Shown: positions 6,450-8,279 of the stretch, one piece after another
Layout of the letters: each line of letters starts with the position of its first letter
Numbering within the stretch: the first letter of the stretch is position 1
Assembly: GCA_037382205.1 (NCBI GenBank)
Contig: JARRQD010000244.1
Coordinates: forward strand, 1 to 8,279
Source of the DNA: Thiodiazotropha sp037382205
GTDB lineage: Bacteria > Pseudomonadota > Gammaproteobacteria > Chromatiales > Chromatiaceae
Direction: 5' to 3'
DNA length: 8,279 nucleotides
Notes under the pieces: model-generated
What the model saw: only the letters and a program-made list of their open reading frames with translations
Databases searched by the model: none
Told to the model about the DNA's origin: nothing
Made by a program: the position numbers and the translations under genes

Positions 6450-7088
6450 ATGGAAAAAAATGTAACCTATATCGACCTCGATATCGACGTGAACCAATAC
6501 CACGGTTCGGTCCTCAACACTGAGACCGGTGAGGTTATGGCATTCAACTGCCGAACCAGGTTAAATGGCTTAGCAGGCCAATGTAACAGACTCCGTAAGT
6601 GCTTTCCTGATAGGGAGTTCAAGCTGTGTTTTGAGGCATCTTACATTGGATATACGCTACAACGAACTCTCGGCGATAGAGGCTAGCATTGCGATGTGGC
6701 TGCACCAACCAGATTCCCGCCCCCCGAGGAAAACAAGTCAAATCGGATCGTATTGTTGCCGCTCAACTGGCGCAATTCTGTGCCAATGGCCTACTCGTTT
6801 ATGTTTCGACACCTGAAGTGAAGCAGGAACAAGATCGGATTTGCTGCGCTCCCGTCAAAAACTGTTAGATCATCAGCCGGAATTGCGCAAGCCTATTCAT
6901 GCCCTGCTGCGTCGATACTGGCGGCACTACAAAGCCAAGACCTACTACCAACCCTACTGGTCATTGCCACACTATGCCTGGTATAAATAGAACGAACCAT
7001 CAAGGCGACACAAGTGAAGCCGATTTTGCAACAGATTTTTTTGATTCGATGTAAAGATACCAGGATAGACATCAAAGCTGCTATATGA
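6450..7088 (+). pseudogene. IS110-family transposase remnant, multiply frameshifted
   Basis: The N-terminus (VTYIDLDIDVNQYHGSVL, then KLCFEASYIGYTLQRTLGDRG) matches the RuvC-like DEDD domain of IS110-family transposases, in which an early Asp is catalytic. A TAG at 6684-6686 interrupts what should read about RGYHCDV. The same frame resumes with HCDVAAPTRFPPP and then shifts at a six-C run (6720-6725). The next segment reads PRGKQVKSDRIVAAQLAQFC, the usual K-x-DR-x-DA-x-x-LA block. A further shift near 6835 leads to DLLRSRQKLLDHQPELRK and HALLRR. Another near 6985 leads to ERTIKATQ. Similarity fades by 7088, so only about the first half of a roughly 340-400-residue protein remains and the C-terminal Ser-containing domain is absent. 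The copy is dead. The second half of the element is not in the window. Confidence 0.88.
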
Positions 7089-7308
7089 TCAACCTAAATT
7101 ATCCATCTTGGAATGTGATGATCCTTCCAACTGAAGCGTATCGAGTTGCACTCCTTATTCACGCGCCGCTTCCTAGCAGCACGTGAACAAACAGGTTAGT
7201 TATTGTCATAATGGATGCAAACCCAATATAGGATTTTTAGTTTTACCTGGATCTTAGTGTCCATCTGTGTGAGCAAATATCGCTCAGCGTCGAACCAGTG
7301 ATGCCTCA
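7089..7308. other. Non-coding junction between IS110 remnant and rsgA remnant
   Basis: These 220 bases are AT-richer than the rsgA side by eye and contain no frame I recognise. They hold whatever replaced both the 3' half of the IS110-type gene and the 3' end of rsgA. I found no clear inverted terminal repeat or target duplication at either edge. Confidence 0.4.
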
Positions 7309-7866
7309 TCAACAATGAAGTTTCGTCCGTTGCCCCGCCTCGCTGTCACTGATCTGCAACTCCCGCATCCCCAGGTTATCGATCAGCAGGCCCCTGTCCG
7401 ATAGATGATGCAGACTTCGGGAGGTGGTAGTGTGGCGGCCCTTGCTGTCTGCTTCCCGGATCGCGGAAGTGACCTGACCCGATTGACCCTTGAGGCTGTT
7501 GATGAGGGTCGACTTTCCGACCCCCGAGGAGCCGAGTAACGCCACGGTATCTCCAAGCCCGATCCAGGGTTTTAACACTCCGGTTGATGCTGAATTCCTC
7601 GTTGCATGAGGTTACGATGAAGGCGGTGTCGATATTCGCTGCGATCAGCTGAACCAGGGATTCCCGCCCGGCGGATCATTGCGCCAGTGATAGGTGGAAA
7701 GCGAAATCTGAGTGGGGTGTTGGTCCGCATCGAAACCCAGGCATTCGATCAGGTTGCGCTGTACTGAAACCACCCGAAAGGGGTGCTGGTTGTCGAGTGC
7801 GTCGAAGGGGATTTGGGACTGGAAAAATTGACTCCAGCCCAGTTCGGTCAGGTTGTGAATGTGCAT
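7309..7866 (-). pseudogene. rsgA: rsgA pseudogene (ribosome small-subunit GTPase), with deletions
   Basis: RsgA is a circularly permuted GTPase that acts late in 30S subunit maturation. Three pieces survive. Piece 1, from ATG 7866 (GGGA eight bases upstream): MHIHNLTELGWSQFFQ and the start of the OB-fold domain (PFRVVSVQRNLIECLG). Piece 2, in another frame, about 7672-7585: SAGRESLVQLIAANIDT with FIVTSCNEEFSINR. Piece 3, from about 7578 in the first frame: LGDTVALLGSSGVGKSTLIN (G1 P-loop), GAIRE-like SAIREADSKGRHTTT (switch I) and LLIDNLGMRELQ (DxxG region as DNLG). Some 30 residues are lost between pieces 1 and 2. About 60 are lost between 2 and 3, including the NKxD/TKxD G4 motif. The C-terminal zinc-binding domain is gone, replaced by SEAGQRTKLHC and a stop. 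About 185 codons remain of the usual 300-350. It cannot encode a working GTPase. Confidence 0.9.
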
Positions 7867-7969
7867 GGCTGCGATCCCAAAAAATGAATACGTGCGGACC
7901 CATATGCGCAAACAGGCATGCGAGACGATTGGGATTCTGCTGAGTCCCGGCGTACAGGCCTGGTAAGCC

Positions 7970-8226
7970 TTAGTTGGGTTTGAACGCCATCCAGTAAATA
8001 TTACCCAGCGGCAGCAGTATGGCTAAAATCCCAAACCCATACCAGATTCGGTTGAGATGCCAATACTGATCGGGGATGGGATTGTCCGGTTCAAAGGTCA
8101 GCACAAGCCGAGCCTGTCTAATTTGGACCGGGATCAATATGCACACCAAATCAAACCTGACAACATAAAGCCGATGCGTCCCATGGCAATCCAGGTTATC
8201 GACCAGGAGTCCTGTATCTCCAAAGT
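7970..8226 (-). pseudogene. DUF2269-family membrane protein, 3' fragment with frameshift
   Basis: The minus strand reads SWSITWIAMGRIGFMLSGLIW and then, after a one-base frame change near 8137-8145, ILIPVQIRQARLVLTFEP, PIPDQYWHLNRIWYGFGI and LAILLPLGNIYWMAFKPN, ending at a TAA (7970-7972). The patterns LSGLIW, VPIQ-x-RQ, PIP-x-x-YW and a terminal helix ending in KP match the C-terminal half of DUF2269 (predicted four-helix inner-membrane proteins of unknown function) as I remember it. The frame upstream of 8226 meets a TAA (8229-8227), and I see no recognisable N-terminal half in the remaining 50 bases. The fragment lies about 100 bases upstream of the rsgA remnant on the same strand. Both look decayed. 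Confidence 0.7.
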
Positions 8227-8279
8227 TTAAGGCGGTTCGGGTACGTCTGCTGGCGGCGCTGGTGCAGAAACCGAGAGTG

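Noticed and set aside
8191..8218. Apparent second copy of the RsgA LLIDNLG segment (GLLVDNL, with 12 identical bases)
   Set aside because: Similarity ends after about 20 bases and the DUF2269 reading of the same DNA continues well into its family motifs, so this is probably coincidence.
1..8279. CRISPR array, tRNA or rRNA genes
   Set aside because: I found no regularly spaced repeats, no tRNA cloverleaf pattern and no rRNA-like blocks.

Overview
The window reads as a stretch of draft bacterial genome, probably from a gammaproteobacterium. The basis is an E. coli-like glycogen phosphorylase, an RsgA remnant, DUF2269 and DUF1826 family proteins, and an IS110-type transposase remnant. I cannot place it more precisely. 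A run of 16 Ns marks an assembly gap. All real genes except the transposase remnant lie on the minus strand.

Layout, left to right. (1) 1-193: non-coding DNA with a cluster of short GTGCAGG-type inverted repeats. (2) 194-2471 (-): glgP, glycogen phosphorylase, lacking roughly its first 70 residues and split by the N gap, across which the frame does not close. (3) 2592-2662: a strong hairpin next to a 13-bp direct repeat. (4) 4388 down to 2655 (-): a compact three-gene cassette behind a recognisable promoter. In order of transcription it holds a 259-residue protein with a long Ala/Gly-rich hydrophobic hairpin, a 134-residue three-helix membrane protein, and a 150-residue exported protein or lipoprotein. 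The architecture resembles a pore-forming toxin followed by its membrane immunity protein. This is the most interesting part of the window, and the function is inferred only from architecture. (5) 4645-5205 (-): a DUF1826-family gene interrupted by one in-frame TGA. (6) 5250-6323 (-): a beta-propeller lipoprotein. (7) 6384-7088 (+): an IS110-family remnant with a nonsense codon and at least three frameshifts, preceded by twin palindromes. (8) 7309-7866 (-): an rsgA (ribosome-assembly GTPase) pseudogene with internal deletions and no C-terminus. (9) 7970-8226 (-): the 3' part of a DUF2269 membrane protein gene with a frameshift.

The whole window has the look of a decaying, rearranged region. 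Five of the eight gene-sized features carry stops, frameshifts, deletions or truncation. The three-gene cassette and the lipoprotein gene are intact. Single-base lesions could be sequencing errors, but the internal rsgA deletions and the missing glgP 5' end are harder to explain that way. Apart from the cassette, nothing here suggests that neighbouring genes work in one pathway.
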